DNA from: Boesenbergia rotunda
Taxonomy: Eukaryota; Streptophyta; Magnoliopsida; Zingiberales; Zingiberaceae
NCBI GenBank assembly: GCA_024364735.1
Contig: JAGFNQ010000213.1
Coordinates: 79,812-143,811 of the forward strand
Direction of reading: 5' to 3'
DNA length: 64,000 bases
Each line of letters begins with the position of its first letter. The stretch's first letter is position 1. The notes beneath the pieces are model-generated. The model saw only the letters and a list, made by a program, of their open reading frames with translations, was not told the origin of the DNA and made no database searches. This document shows positions 45,722-56,783 of this stretch, one piece after another. The position numbers were made by a program, and so were the translations under genes.

Positions 45722-46252
45722 TTTTGAAATGCGAAATGATAGAAAACGCAAAAGAGAATAGTGAAAGTGAGGAGCGAATGAGATGGCAACCGACGTGTGA
45801 AAAGCCAGCTTGGCTTTCTCTCTCCGAGCGAAAGCCACCCAACTCTCTTTTCTCCCCAGCGAAAGGCAGAGGATCGCGAACCCTAAACCTCTCTTTCACT
45901 CCCCCCCCCCCCCTCCCAGCCGATTTCTCCCCAGCGAAAGGCAGAGGATCGCGAACCCTAGGTTACCTCCTCTCCTTCCTCCCAACGCCGCCGACTCTTT
46001 TCCCCTCACGCAGCCAAGAAGTCCCCTCTCCTTCCTCCCAGCGCCTCGATTTCCATTTTCCTTTCCCCTTCGAAGCAGCGAAGACCTTCATTCCTTACTG
46101 AAGATCCATTCCCCCCGAAGCAAGCAGATGAGTGCCCGCGCCAAGGAAAGCAAAGCTGACGAAAGCGACTCCTTCCTCCCACCGCCAACGAAAGCGTCTC
46201 CTTCCTCCCAGCGCCAACGAAAGCCAAGGTAAAGTTGTTGCCTACTCTGGGT
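45722..46252. repeat. MULE left TIR
   Basis: About 530 bp, GC-richer than its surroundings, with internally duplicated CCCCAGCGAAAGGCAGAG and a C homopolymer near 45900. It ends with CCAAGGTAAAGTTGTTGCC, which contains a good splice donor (AAG|GTAAAG). Confidence 0.85.
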
Positions 46253-47382
46253 CGATTCTATCGGCTATTTCTTGATCTTTTCCCTAGTCTCTATTAGGCT
46301 GGCTGGCCGAAACAACCAACTACTACTGAAACTCAGCTCGAAATGAGAAAGAAATCGATTGAATCCAAGCCAGCACGTAGTCAACATCGCGCGGGGTCTA
46401 CTAGCGCTTTCCCGAGGGTGGTATCAAAGGCGTAAACGGGTTCGAAAGTCACAAGCCACGGCGCTAACGCGCATCCATTTTCTTGCTTGATGCGTTTGGA
46501 GGTGCTCCTTACCATTCTGTATTTGCTTGCAGGGATTTTCACTATCTGCTGGGGGCTATCCTTCCTCTCCTTCCTCCCAGGTCGCTGCAGCAAACGAACC
46601 CAGCAATCTCCCTTGCGAGCATTGGTCAGGTAATCTAGATTGGGTTTGTAATCTCTTTGTTAGATTTTTTTTTCCCATTATCGTGACTGATTATGTATGC
46701 TGGTTATGTCATGACTGTAGTCTCTTTGGTAATCTGGTTATGTATGCTGGGTCTGTAATATCTTTGGTAATCTGGTTATGCATGCTTGTAAGATTTCCCT
46801 GTTGTAATTTTATTTAATTTTGTTAGATCTTTTCCCTGTTGTAATCTCTTTTTTGTTTTACCTATGAAGAATAGTAGTAAACTATTGTAAGATTCACGAT
46901 TGATGCAAATATTATTTTTGATGGTATCGTCATAGAAATATTTTGTACTGGTATTCTACTGATGTCTAGAAGATATTAGAAGTTTATTATTTTGTTATTC
47001 ACATTATCTATACATTAGTTGTGGGGCTACTGGTTTTCTACTCAATCTTGATCTTCTAAGTTATAGGATTATTCCCTTGAACTCGGTGCAATTGTTGGGC
47101 TCTTATGACTTGTCAGGCTCCTCTCTTATGCAATTGACTGTATTTCTATCTTGTTGATGATTGCTAGTATGTAAAAATTTCTCAATGAATGTTTGACTGC
47201 CTGGCTAAAATATGATAAAATCATGATAGAATAACAATAGTTATAAGGTATATTGTTACGAGTCAATGTAAAGTTATGTTCAATCTCTATGAATGTATTT
47301 CATCAATTTGGTATTGAATACTTTGTTTTCTTTTTTTTCTTTTGCTTAACTAATGAAATTTTGAATATTAGGTTGCCATTTC

Positions 47383-47760
47383 ATGGGATCATCAAGGAAC
47401 AGCAGCAATCACAATGCCAAATTTGAAAATGTAACATGTAGGGAATGTGGACTAAGAGCATTGGTGTTAGTATCTAGATCGTCCAAGAACCCAGGAAGAC
47501 TCTATTATGGATGTAAGCATCATGGCTGGTTAAAGTGGGTGAACGACGTGGCTATGTTTGATGAAGACAGCAATAATATCTGTTTTAGGAGTTTGGCAAG
47601 AGTAGAGACAATACAGTCAAGGTTAGGAAGTGAACAAATTTCTTATCGTGGTCATAATATGGGAAAGTTGGAATGGTTCGAGAATCGTCATGGTATTAGT
47701 GATTGTGAACTTGATGCTTTTGGCTGTGTACCTGATTTGTTTGTTAGTTCATCTAGTTAA
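47383..47760 (+). CDS. GRF-type zinc-finger ORF carried by the MULE
   Basis: 125 residues. An N-terminal zinc-ribbon-like motif CRECGLRALVLVSRSSKNPG, then GRLYYGCKHHGWLKWVND, matches the GRF zinc-finger pattern (CxxC, GR.(F/Y)(Y/F).C, FxW). The fourth Cys of the usual motif is not obvious here; His may stand in. An acceptor (ATTAG|G) lies near 47371, and exons in the left TIR and at about 46533-46629 could supply a 5' UTR. Small GRF proteins are common in plant genomes and mobile elements. It could be captured host DNA or a MULE accessory gene. Coding capacity is intact in this frame; function unknown. Confidence 0.55.
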   Translation: MGSSRNSSNHNAKFENVTCRECGLRALVLVSRSSKNPGRLYYGCKHHGWLKWVNDVAMFDEDSNNICFRSLARVETIQSRLGSEQISYRGHNMGKLEWFENRHGISDCELDAFGCVPDLFVSSSS

Positions 47761-48010
47761 GTAGTGGTTAATTAGTACTAGTATTGTAATGTGATAAAGA
47801 AATGTAATTCTAGAAGCACGATCTACTTAATGGTTGTAATATATTGGCAAAATATGACTCTTATGCTTGTTTATGAAGCAAAAGCTTTAAATTCTTCTAT
47901 TTTGTGATTCTTATTAAATTATTGTGATCGTAATGCTTACTACCGCACTTATGTTTTACCACACTTATGTTTATGTTTCATATCCAATATATCAGCTAGA
48001 CAAGAAACCT

Positions 48011-48480
48011 CTAATTTTTTACTACAGTTAATGGTTTATATCCATGATCAGTTAATGGTTTATGGCCATGATCATGAACTGCGTCTTGCAAATTAGGAAG
48101 ACTATAAAGATCGTGAAACTCTTCTAAGCCAAAGTCACCAGCTGAATATTTCGATGAGTAGAGTCTGAGATATGACTCCACCATTTTGCCGTTGAATCCA
48201 CTCACCAGCTGAATCCACTCATTAGTTGCAGAGTCTGAGAATTCTTCCCAAGCCATAATTGAAACCATAATATGCATAGAAACAAAAAGGCAGAAAAAAG
48301 ATCTTCTTTATCATAAGTTGACCTGCACTGCCTCTATCTCACTTTGCAGTAACTGAATTGTTCTTGATTTCTCTTCAATCGTTTTTCCTATGAGGCCAAT
48401 ACTCTCATCTTTGCTCTTCAAATCACGTGTTGTATCCGCAATACTAGATTCTACAATAACAACAACCATAAAACGCTACC
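48011..48480 (-). pseudogene. Coiled-coil gene fragment inside the MULE
   Basis: The minus strand reads VESSIADTTRDLKSKDESIG and IEEKSRTIQLLQSEIEAVQ (about 48454-48325), then a second segment from about 48277 with WEEFSDSATNEWIQLVSG. Heptad spacing suggests a coiled coil. No complete gene or start could be assembled. It may be a captured host exon; identity not recognised. Confidence 0.35.
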
Positions 48481-50339
48481 ACATATAACCTTTTTGATTT
48501 TTTTTATTGTCATATTACATAGGAGTCATAAAATTTAAGGGCGCAGAAATGGTAGCAATAGGATCTTACTGACATTAGTGATATTTTAGAAAAAAATCAT
48601 TGATAAAGAAAAGACGCTCAAATAAAAGCTATATCAGGATCGAAATTTCAGAGAAAACATGAACTTATGGCCGCAAAGCAGGCATATTCAACAAGATAAA
48701 GAAAAGACGCTCAAATAAAAGCTAATTATGTTTTACAGAAGTGAAACAACAATTTAAGATTAATTATTGAAAGAAATATAGCAAGTTTGATGCTTCTATT
48801 CAGAAAAATTTCAACACAAATGCTAAATGGGAAAAAACCCGGCATACATAAAGAGATACATGATCCAGAAGCAATACATGATAAAGAGATACATGATACT
48901 AAATGGGAAAATTTCAACACATACAATGTATCTTAAACTATCTGTAATAAAAAACAGATAAACAGAAGAGATACTGAACTTCAAAGGACCACTTCCAGAA
49001 GCAATACATGATCCATCCAACAATACATGATGTAAACACCACAAAAGCAAAACATGATCCAAAGGACCACTTCCAAAAGCAAAACAATACAAGATGCAAA
49101 CATCACAATACATGCTCTGATAACTTAGATTTTTATGATTGCATTATCCTTCACTTCTCAACTCTCAGTTTGTTCTCTCAACCGACGAATAGTGCTCCTG
49201 AAAAAGAAACAACAATGAAAAAAGAAATGTTAAGTGTAAGAATGCAAGAAATAGAAATGTTATACTTCTAACTCAAGAACTACAAGTACAATGGATAAAA
49301 TTTGCACGGTTCATTGTGCCAACGAAAACAAAAGATGACTGTGCCAAGTCAGTGTAAAAGCTATCAACGAATCTGTAGTCAAGAACTAATGTAGAATCTG
49401 TAGTCAAGCATGTAGAATCTGTAGTCAAGAACTCAAATTGCGTCACAACACTTAATAGAACTAATGTAGATCAATAAGAGTATTAGGAAGCCATTTGTGA
49501 CAAATTGTTTGACAAATTGTTTCTTCAGTGGATATATGTAATTTCATAAATATCCAATATGTATTGTGTTTGACAAATTGTTTCTTCAGTGGATATATGT
49601 AATGTCAACAAAGATAGTGGAAAGTGTTTCTATCGACAAAAACCCATTTGTGACAGAGTATAATGGAAACCCAAAATTTAAGCATTGTAATCTCTTTTCT
49701 CATATTTCCCCCTACCTTTCTCTTATGGTCATTATGCTTGATTGTTTGTTATATATAGTGTTGTGAGATTCTGGGTGTTGTTATGACTCAAGAGATAAGG
49801 TATGCTTGATTCTGTAAAAGTTACTCGGATGAAACAAAAAAATACCTTGTACTTTTTAAAAGTCCTGATCAATCCCTTGACAATGGGAATTACAGTCGAA
49901 TGTCTAACCTCTTGAGATAAAAGACATTGGAATGGTCACAGGTTTTTTTCTTCCCATTGAACAGCAGTAATTTGGTAAGTTATTAATTATCCTATACTCT
50001 TGCATATGATGGGCATTTACAGTAAGGCTCACAAGTGCTCCAGAATGGTTCAAAGTCAGTGTAAAAGACTGCTAAGAAGATTAATATCTCTGTAACAGAA
50101 AGTCTTAAAGGGTGCATACCTTCTTATGCATGCACTATGAAATTGTGAACAAATGAGCAGAAAGTTTAACAGAACATACCCTAGTGGCACTGGAATTCGA
50201 AAAGGGTCTCTTCACTCTCCATCAATAGATAATCAATAGCTACAAGTCACCCTTGCATACCTATAACAAAGAATTCTATAAATAGTATATAAAGTAGAAA
50301 TTATGTCGATTGCTAAAGCATACTAAATCAAACCTTCTT

Positions 50340-52496
50340 TTAGGTCTTTGAAATTGATTTCTTCACAATTTGTTCTATCTTAGATTGTTTCCTCTTTGTG
50401 GGTGGACGACCTCGAGATCGAACCTTTAATGGAGAGTGTATCACTTTTGCACTAGATGTAGATTCTTCATTCAGTTTTTGACAATCTTTTTCAGCTCTTG
50501 AATGATCAATAGCAAATAACTTTTCACGTGCGTCTTTCAAGATTTCCACCAAAAGAGAACAACTATCTTCATTTCTTGCCCCAAGTTGTTGAACCTTTTG
50601 TATCAATGGAGCGAGAAGCTTATTTCGATGTCTTTCTTCATCACAAGCATATTCATCATAGATGTTAGTGATACTTTGATATCCACGCTTAATATCTTTA
50701 CGCCATCGGTCCATAATATAATTCATAGGAACTTCAATCACCTTATTTTTTATCAACACAGATATCACATGCCTACATAGAATTCCATGAAACTCAAATA
50801 GACGACATAGACACTTCACTTGACAATTTAACTCAGTGTAATGCACACTAAAGGAAACATCTCGTAAGGGTTCTCCATTTTTTCCTAACATAGTTTCTAC
50901 AACTTCAAATATCAAAGTTATCCCTTCTTGCTTGACCAATGAGGTATTGCAAAACATTAATCCTCTTACTTCATCTTGGAACAACTTAAATAAGTTGTTA
51001 GTATAGAGACTTTGAAATTGTCTTTCAATAGGATAACCAATTATTACTGGTATGATAGAATTAAAAGAACCAAAATCCAAACTTTTTTCCTTTTCAATCT
51101 TTTTTTTCAAAGCATTATCATACTGCTCAACAAATTGCTTTAATGATGTTTTAGAATGAACATAGTCATCAAAAAAAGCATTCATGCTTTCACTTCTTTA
51201 AGATGTAGACATACCTGCCCAAAAGGTATCTTTGACGTATACAGGTATCCATCTATTACGTTCTTCATACAGAGATTTCAACCAATCATTATTCTGTAAA
51301 GAGAACTCATCAATCATTTTCATCCAATTCTCTTCACATTTATCAACTGTCAGGGAATTATAAACAATGTTCTTCAATTGCTTCTTTATCAATTTATACT
51401 GAGCATGACCACCTAATTTTGTTGGAAGTTTTTTCATGATATGCCATAGGCATAAACGATGATGAGAATTTGGAAATACCTCTGCAATTGTAATTGACAT
51501 GGCACGACATTGGTCTGTGATTATAGCCTTTGGAGCACGTCCGAGCATACTTGCCAACCACGATTTAAACAATCATATGAATGTTTCTGAATCTTCACTT
51601 GATAATAATCCACAACCAAGCAAAATAGATTGACCATGATGATTAACTCCAATAAATGGAGCAAATGGCATGTCATAACTATTTGTCAAATAGGTTGTAT
51701 CAAAAGTCACAACATCAGAAAAATAATCATATGCAGCCCTACATCTTGCATCTGCCCAAAAAACATTTCTTATTCGAAATTCTCCATCTAAATCAAGCAC
51801 ATAAAAAAAATTTGAATTTCGGCTTTGCATGCGACAAAAATAAGTACTCAAGGCTTCAGCATCTCCATCCCCTAACCTCAATCTTCTAGCTTCTAAAATA
51901 TAATTTCTACACTTTCTCTCATCAAATGATAAATTTTCATAGCCTCCAGCCTCAACTACAAATGATTGAAAACTTTTACTCAAAGTTATTCCAGCTTGAT
52001 CATTTAATTCTAATTTTCTCTTTGTAAAAGAATCCAATACTTTATTGCATCTAAAGTGTCTTGACTTTCCGGGGCTCAAAATATGATTATGCTCAAGGTA
52101 GACACTAGTGATCACAAAACTTTCATCATTCTTAATAACAACATTAATTTTAGCTTTGCAATTCGTTTTCACAATAGGTCGAGGGTATAAAATATTTTTT
52201 GCTTTAGATACTGTCTTACCATGTTTGACACATCCAATAGAGAAATATTTTTGCTTCCCATCATCTCCATTTTTCCCACCTAATTTGGAAATACCAAAAC
52301 CAATATTTTGAGCATAAGATTTATAAAAAGATCGAACCTTCTCTTCAGATGAAAAAATCATTCCAATCTCAGGAATTTTGACTTCATTTAAACTAGATGG
52401 GTCATGCATAGGCTCATTGCTACTCGCTGCCTCTTTTGAATCGTTGTTGCTTTGTTTTATGACACTTTCGTCACCTACATTTAAACGCAATTTCAT
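50340..52496 (-). pseudogene. FAR1-like MULE transposase with two nonsense codons
   Basis: A single frame of about 718 codons from ATG 52496. Order: FAR1 DNA-binding domain (KVRSFYKSYAQNIGFGISK, SVYLEHNHILSPGKSRHFR), MULE transposase core (VVTFDTTYLTNSYDMPFAPF, then IITDQCRAM and HRLCLWHI), and a SWIM zinc finger (CLCRLFEFHGILCRHV) near the C-terminus, then a basic tail. Two in-frame stops break it: TGA at 51575-51573 where TGG (Trp) is usual before LFKSWL, and TAA at 51200-51198 where CAA (Gln) is usual before RSESMNAFF. No frameshift is seen, so the loss is recent or selection was relaxed late. The right TIR lies upstream and may hold the promoter. Confidence 0.9.
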
Positions 52497-53363
52497 GACA
52501 GATAAATAACTTAGCTCAAGTCAATAAGAAAATTCAAACACATATGATACATTACATTTACATAACTTAGAGGGCATTCGGCTTGGCATGCTAAATGGAA
52601 AGCTTAAATCATTCAAAGAACCCTAATTCTCAACCCTAATCCAACCCAATAATAAAGACATTGAACAATCTATACATACCAGATATCGGTGTTTGACAGT
52701 TTTCGATCGGATTGAAGGGAGATGGAAGGGAGAAGGGCTCCATCCTTCACGCCTCTTACGCTGTGATTTTTCACTGGGAGCAAGGGAGATTCGCTCTGCT
52801 CGTTGCCTCCTTCGCTGACCAATGCTCGCTACGGAGAAAAAACCACAACGAAAAATCACAAATTGAGTAACAAGCATACAATCATACATAACCAGAAGCC
52901 GCAATGGGAAAAAATCTAACAAAATTAAAAAAGATTGTAAATAAATCATGAAGAAGGATAAAGCAGTGACCACCTTATGGGAATTGAACTACTTGCCATT
53001 GGGCAATTGAACTGCTTTATCATGAATAGATTATATTGACACGTCAGTCAATATAAACTCAAGGAGAATAGAAGGATAAGAGTAGGATAAAGAAAAAAAG
53101 GATAAAGCATAGTAAGAGATATAAATCAGAGTGATCGTGAATTACACGTATAGATTTCTGTAAATTTCTATAAATTTCTGCAAATTTCCCTTGAACTGTG
53201 ATTTTTCTCAACAACTTTCGAACGGGAAGGAGACAACTCAAATTTGCAGAAATTTGAGTTTACCCGCAGTGAGAAAAATCGCAGTTCAAGGGCAACAACT
53301 TCTTTCGAATGGGAAAAGAAATAGGATAAAGTAGTGAAGAAGACACGTCGGGAGAAAAATCAC

Positions 53364-53886
53364 ACCCAGAGTAGGCAACAACTTTACCTTGGCTTTGCTT
53401 GTTAGCTTGGCTTTCGTTGGCGGTGGGAGGAAGGAGTCGCTTTCGTCAGCTTTGCTTTCGTTGGCGTTGGCACTCGTCTGCTTTGAAGGGGAAAGGAGAA
53501 GGGAAATCTTTGGCGCTGGGAGGAAGGAATGAAGGTCTTCGCTGCTTCGAAGGGGAAAGGAAAATGGAAATCGAGGCGCTGGGAGGAAGGAGAGGAGGAT
53601 TTCTTGGCTGCGTCGAAGGGGAAAAGGGTCGGCGACGTTGGGAGGAAGGAGAGGAGGTAACCTAGGGCATCTGCTCCTCTGCCTTTAGCTGGGGAGAAAT
53701 CGGTTGGGGGGGGGGGGAAGTGAAAGAGAGGTTTAGGGTTCGCGATACTCTGCCTTTCGCTGGGGAGAAAAGAGAGTTGGGTCGGCTTTCGCTCGGAGAG
53801 AGAAAACCTCGTTGGCTTTTCACAGTTGCCAACTCAGTCGCTCCTCACTTTCGCTATTTCTCTTAGCGCTTTCTATCCTTTCTCAA
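53364..53886. repeat. MULE right TIR
   Basis: Inverted copy of 45722-46252, about 520 bp, with small indels and a G homopolymer near 53706-53718. Its inner end, read on the minus strand, carries the same CCAAGGTAAAGTTGTTGCC donor. Confidence 0.85.
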
Positions 53887-53940
53887 TTAGAGAAATAGTG
53901 TGGTTGCCATACTATAAATGTGCTAAAAATTAAAAAATGG

Positions 53941-54012
53941 TGTGGCTGCTGGGATTCGAGCCCAAGTCTCTACGGCCACAATATAGAATTCTAACCACTA
54001 AACTACAGCCAC
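53941..54012 (-). pseudogene. tRNA-His(GUG)-like sequence, probably a pseudogene
   Basis: On the minus strand: acceptor GTGGCTG pairs with CAGCCAC (7 bp), the D-arm reads GTTTAGTGGTTAGAA, the anticodon loop contains TTGTGGC (anticodon GTG), and the T-arm reads GGGCTCGAATCCC. Compared with plant tRNA-His, the anticodon stem has changes (CTATA against CGTAG) giving a wobble and an A-C mismatch. CCA follows the discriminator base in the DNA, and a T run follows that. A genomic CCA in a nuclear tRNA sequence suggests a copy made from mature tRNA, or coincidence. Confidence 0.7.
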
Positions 54013-54591
54013 AGTGACTACGGAATTAATTAGTAATAAATATATTCATAATTTAATTAATGCTGATCCAATTTACAAATCACAATCGGTCACTGATGCT
54101 TGTGGCCCCACTTCATCTATCCCGTCGGGTTCGATTCTCTACTGCCGTGATAGACAGCGCGCCCGAAATAGCTCTTCAAATCTCAGCTTCCGTTATATTC
54201 CGTCAAAGTTCGCCGGAGTTCTCCTCCACGAACGGAGGCCGGAACCATGCAGCGTAGGTGAAAAAACCGAGACCTTTCTCACGATGGCCATCGCATGGCT
54301 CGCCGCCTATCCCCGCCTCCAGAACCGCCTTCATCTTGTCCCGGCGCTCGCCGGCGGGGAAGCCGTCGATGCACGTCTGCTAGAACGCGGCGGCGGCGCT
54401 CAGCCAGTTATTGAGCCCCGTGCATCTAATGAACAACTAAGCTCAGTAAAAACAAGAGCAAAGATAAATTAAGAACAGAGCTCGATTTGTTCAGAGATTT
54501 ATAAACATTCAATCACCGCCCGTGTCACATTGGGCTGCCAATGGCGATTCCATGATTCCTAATTTCTTCATCGATTACAGGAATTGATTTT
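54013..54591. other. Region 3' of the PME gene
   Basis: A GC-richer block (54100-54430) has open frames on the plus strand but no recognised domain. It may include the 3' UTR of the PME gene. No gene is assigned. Confidence 0.35.
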
Positions 54592-56442
54592 CTACAAGAG
54601 GCCACTGTTGTAAGGAATTGTTGTCGACGAGAGCCATGCGTCGGTGGCGGTGAAGTTAAAGAGAGTAAAGTTGAATGCGTCGTCGGAGTTCATGAGGCTG
54701 AAGCCGGGCCACTTCACCCGGCCGGCTGTGTCGGCGCCGGGGCCGTAGTTCTGGAACTCGCCGTAGTAGATGGTGGTGGGCGCCAAGGCGCCGTTCCAAG
54801 CGAGCCAGCCCGCCGGGTCCACCGCGTCGTCGATGAACGACTGCATGAAGACCGTGCGCGAGTAGGCCTTCCACGGGCGGCCTAGGAAGGTCTTGGCGGC
54901 GCGGCCGAGTTCGGGAACGGCGCGCACCGTGCAGTTGTGGATGGAGATCCCGGTCGCCTGCTCCGGCATGGTGCGGCCCTGCGCCGTGACGACGTTCGAT
55001 TGGCCCGGGAGAGGGACGCGCGCGTAGAGGTTGCAGTTCTGGAAGACGGCGGCGGAGTTGCCGAAGATGAAGTCGACGGTGCCGTAGACGTCGCAGTCGC
55101 GGTAGAACTGCCGGAGGGTGTGCACGTAGAGAGTGTCCTGGTAACCAAGGAAGCTGCAGCGGTAGAAGATTGTGAGGTCGGCGCTGTTCCGTACCGCCAC
55201 CGCCTGGTACTTCGCCGCCCCCGCAGTGTTCTCGAAGGTGATGCCGACGGCGATGAACCGTTCCCCGTTAACCGCTGCAAAGTAGCATTTCGATCAATCC
55301 TCGCAGAGTTCAACTCGATCATGGATTTTATTGGGCTCTCACCGAATGTAGCGGAGTTGAAGGTCGTCCACCCATCGCCGACGCTGTGATTCGAGGTGAT
55401 CACTGTTCGATTTATGCCCGCCCCGATCAAGATCAGATTCCTCTTGTTCATGGGGACGACCACGTTCTCGTGGTAAACGCCTTCGCTTATGTAGACGACG
55501 AAGTACCCTGCGGTGGCGGCGGCAGTGTCGTTGGGGGCGAACGCGACGGCGTCGGAGATCGAAGTGAAGTCGCCGGTCCCGTCTTGGGCTACCCTCAGCC
55601 CGGACTGCGATAGCTTTACCGGCACCATCTGGCTGAGCTCTTCGACGAGGCTCCGCCCGGCGGTCGACGATGGAGCGACCGGTGGCGTTGAAGTTTGACT
55701 GCCAGAAGAGGACGGCCCTGGTTTGAAAGAGGAAAATTTAAAATTCTCTCGGTAAACTGTAAAAGATGTCGCGATTTTGGAAAGATGGGTCCCAAAACAG
55801 AGTACGCGCGGCATTCCAAATTTCAAAGGCGGGTAGAAGATGATTACCTGTGTTCCCGGCGGCGGAGCTCGGACCTAGCGCGGTGTTCACGAGCCCGAGG
55901 GAGACGCCGTACATCTGCGTCCCGTTCGCGAGGGCGCCTTGCAGGTCCGGAAAGCTGCCGTCCCGTGACGCCAGCAGCCCGTCGTAGCACGTCTGCTGGT
56001 TGGTCACCACGGCGCTCATGAGCGCGCGCACCCGCCCCGCGGCGGCCGCGTCCGGCCGCCCCGCCCTGCGTCCCAGCTCCGCCTGCGCCTCCGCCAGGTA
56101 CTCCGCGCTCAGCCCCGCCAGCTCTCTGCAATCCCCCAACGCCCCGCCGCCGCCGACCCCTCGGTGCGACCTGGCGCCGCCCAGCCTGCCGGCGATATAA
56201 CCGTCGAGCAGCGCGGCGGTGCGCCGCACCTGCCGCAGCGCCTGCCGCACCGAGTACTTCCCGTACTCGTACTGGCTCGTCGACGACCCGGACCGCAGCG
56301 GAGAGAGCATGGCCACACAAAGCTTCGGATAGAAAGACGACCTGCAGGCCGCCGCCGGCGACACCGCCGTCACCGCCGCGGCGGCGACAAAAGGAATCAC
56401 AGAGCACACCGCGAGGAGGAGAGCTGCTCCCTTCGACAACAT
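54592..56442 (-). CDS. Pectin methylesterase with N-terminal inhibitor domain (PMEI-PME)
   Basis: Three exons: 56442-55848, 55717-55343, 55274-54592; 1653 bp, 550 residues, consistent phases, GT-AG introns of 130 and 68 bp. The start chosen (MLSKGAALLLAV) gives a hydrophobic signal peptide; an upstream ATG at 56496 in the same frame would mask it. The PMEI pro-domain (about 30-190) is followed by a Ser/Pro linker and the pectinesterase domain. Catalytic motifs are all present: GVYHEN, QAVA (Gln347), QDTL (Gln369, Asp370), DFIFG (Asp391) and LGRPW (454-458). It would remove methyl esters from homogalacturonan in the cell wall. The RRLL/RKLL-type cleavage site usual between pro-domain and enzyme is not seen; the linker has AGRSLVEELSQ. 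A TATA-like box lies about 75 bp upstream. Codon use is very GC-rich. Confidence 0.95.
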
Positions 56443-56515
56443 TGCTACACGTGTTTTACCACAAAAAAGGCTAAAAACTAACAATTCCTGCTCCACTCCG
56501 ATCGATCGGCGGGTC

Positions 56516-56523
56516 TATAAATA
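56516..56523 (-). promoter_or_regulatory. TATA-like box of the PME gene
   Basis: The minus strand reads TATTTATA (TATAAATA on plus) about 75 bases upstream of the PME start. The fit is better on the plus strand, so its use for PME is an inference. Confidence 0.4.
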
Positions 56524-56708
56524 GCCAGAAGGAATAGAAGAAAAGGAAGGCACGATCCACCGCCCATCTGGTGCCATCGCCGACCACGCAGTCTTCCACT
56601 CGAGAATTGTGGCTGATATGCTAAGGAACCAATGCCGATCGATCGTAGTAGACGATTATTAAATTAATGACCTGATGCGAAGTGGAAGATGATGAGATCG
56701 TTCACGGG

Positions 56709-56718
56709 AGAGAGAGAG

Positions 56719-56778
<60 letters not shown>
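56709..56778. repeat. (GA)n microsatellite
   Basis: About 70 bases of GAGAGA with one interruption near 56721-56723, about 270 bases upstream of the PME start; on the PME strand it is a CT repeat. Confidence 0.95.

Positions 56779-56783
<5 letters not shown>

Larger units (their letters stand above)
45722..53886 (-). mobile_element. Mutator-like element with long TIRs
   Basis: About 8.17 kb bounded by TIRs at 45722-46252 and 53364-53886. The 9-bp flanks TTAGAGTAA (45713-45721) and TTAGAGAAA (53887-53895) match with one difference, the usual MULE target size. Minus-strand cargo is a FAR1/MULE transposase with two nonsense codons (50340-52496). Plus-strand cargo is a GRF zinc-finger ORF (47383-47760). 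A minus-strand coiled-coil segment lies at 48011-48480. The rest is non-coding. It sits between the WRKY and PME genes. Confidence 0.88.

Noticed and set aside
55844..56407. Long alternative frames in PME exon 1
   Set aside because: High GC opens all frames; only the frame with signal peptide and PMEI cysteines joins the catalytic exons in phase.
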